Shown in pieces: positions 5,051-5,731 of a stretch of 5,731 nucleotides of DNA. Source of the DNA: Rhodothermaceae bacterium (GTDB lineage: Bacteria > Bacteroidota > Rhodothermia > Rhodothermales > JAHEMB01); the NCBI GenBank assembly GCA_024643915.1, contig JAHEMB010000282.1, forward strand, positions 1 through 5,731. The letters run 5' to 3'. The notes under the pieces were generated by a model. The model ran no database searches. It had not been told where the DNA came from and saw nothing but the letters and a program-made list of their open reading frames with translations. The translations under genes and the position numbers were made by a program. Position 1 is the stretch's first letter, and each line of letters opens with the position of its first letter.

Positions 5051-5731
5051 TCAGAAGTCCCGGCGGGAGAAACGGAGGGCGGCAAGGCCATAGAAGACGG
5101 CGCCGAAGACCAGGGACGAGGCGAGGGGGTACCACGCAGTTACGGTTTCGCCTGCGGAGAGTTGCGTGACGGTAGGCGTGACCCCTGCGAACTTGGGCAG
5201 CACGTGATAAAAGGCGAGGTAGACGTGCCGCCAGGGGAGCGTGATCTGTGGCGCGAGTTGCTCTTTGGTCGCCAGGATGAGCGACACGAAGATCAGCCCG
5301 TAGGCGACGATGAGCGCGAGGGCCGTGCTCTCGGACAGCACCGCCACGAGCACCACCACCCCGTACATCACCGCGAACATCGCTACGACGACGAAGATCG
5401 CCCAAAAGAACTGGAAGTGCCAGATGCCTGACTTGAGCGACATCACCAGCCACACGGCGCCTAGCAGGTAGAGCGCCAGGATGAGCATCACCAGCCACAC
5501 GCCCAGGACGTGCCCTGCCAACAGCCTTGTCCGGCTGAGAGGCTTCGACAAGAGCAGATCGATGCGTCCGCGCTCGAAGAGGCCCGGCAGGAGCGGCGCC
5601 GTGGCGAAGAAGGCCAGCAGGATGCCCACCCAGTACGCCGCCCCCGCCACGAACGACTCCACCTGCACCACAATCGTTTGCAGCGTGAGGGGGTGCGAGA
5701 CGACCTCACCCGTCTCCCCGTCGCGAACCTG
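5051..5731 (-). CDS. ABC-2 type transporter permease subunit (5' end cut by window edge)
   Basis: Integral membrane subunit of an ABC transporter of the ABC-2 / NosY-like class (COG1277-like), which pairs with a separate ATPase. The frame stays open from the TGA at 5051 to base 5731, giving 226 residues of the C-terminal part; the GTG at 5671 is only an internal codon, since QVRDGETGEVVSHPL precedes it in frame. The diagnostic cytoplasmic loop is GLFERGRIDLLLSKPLSRTR (50-69 of the fragment). Membrane segments are visible near 27-49, 72-98, 107-131, 134-154 and 200-218, and the protein ends in the typical RFSRRDF. Substrate is unknown: this class covers copper-site maturation (NosY), gliding and drug-export systems. 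The partner ATPase probably lies upstream, outside the window. It may be cotranscribed with the downstream lipoprotein across a 99-base gap that holds a palindromic repeat. Confidence 0.9.
   Translation of the reverse strand, partial: QVRDGETGEVVSHPLTLQTIVVQVESFVAGAAYWVGILLAFFATAPLLPGLFERGRIDLLLSKPLSRTRLLAGHVLGVWLVMLILALYLLGAVWLVMSLKSGIWHFQFFWAIFVVVAMFAVMYGVVVLVAVLSESTALALIVAYGLIFVSLILATKEQLAPQITLPWRHVYLAFYHVLPKFAGVTPTVTQLSAGETVTAWYPLASSLVFGAVFYGLAALRFSRRDF

Noticed and set aside
3974..5731. A nos-type copper maturation operon (NosY permease plus NosL lipoprotein)
   Set aside because: The permease is only generically NosY-like, and the lipoprotein lacks NosL features. No nosD, nosF or nosZ is visible, so the link to copper is not supported.

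Overview
The window is GC-rich and gene-dense. All six genes I can support lie on the minus strand, so transcription runs from position 5731 toward position 1. Several signs point to a Bacteroidota/Rhodothermota-type bacterium (Rhodothermales-like, moderate confidence): a Bacteroidota-style MbnP protein, no clear Shine-Dalgarno sequence at any of the five visible starts, and high GC content. The genus cannot be told from the sequence alone.

Layout in the direction of transcription. (1) 5731-5051: the 3' part of an ABC-2 type transporter permease, cut by the window edge. (2) 5047-4983: an imperfect-palindrome intergenic repeat. (3) 4951-3974: an unrecognised lipoprotein with a DUF3352-like look, closed by a strong intrinsic terminator (3950-3913). 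(4) 3763-2996: an MbnP-family lipoprotein. (5) 2890-1826: a lipoprotein di-heme enzyme of the MauG / bacterial cytochrome c peroxidase superfamily, the probable MbnH-type partner of the MbnP protein. (6) 1767-1662: a gene-free leader with helically phased GAAA repeats, a dyad and a GC-rich hairpin. (7) 1642-758: a dimethylarginine dimethylaminohydrolase / amidinotransferase-family enzyme. (8) 733-660: a second, related copy of the palindromic repeat. (9) 657-1: a family 2 glycosyltransferase (TIGR04283-like), with only its last few residues probably missing.

The biological core is the MbnP + di-heme enzyme pair. In characterised systems the di-heme enzyme MbnH oxidises a tryptophan of MbnP to kynurenine, and MbnP binds copper. 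Here both proteins carry a lipobox with the Cys at residue 18, so both should be anchored on the periplasmic or outer-membrane side. The version here is not standard. The MbnP protein has MAWP...MGG...GYHHLKLE in place of the WxW motif, a Met/His cluster near its C-terminus, and the di-heme enzyme has Met at the MHDGR position. The preceding lipoprotein also has its lipobox Cys at 18 but is separated from the pair by a terminator.

The other genes look like ordinary accessory or metabolic genes. I see no rRNA, tRNA, CRISPR array, transposase or phage gene. No gene-free stretch exceeds about 210 bases.
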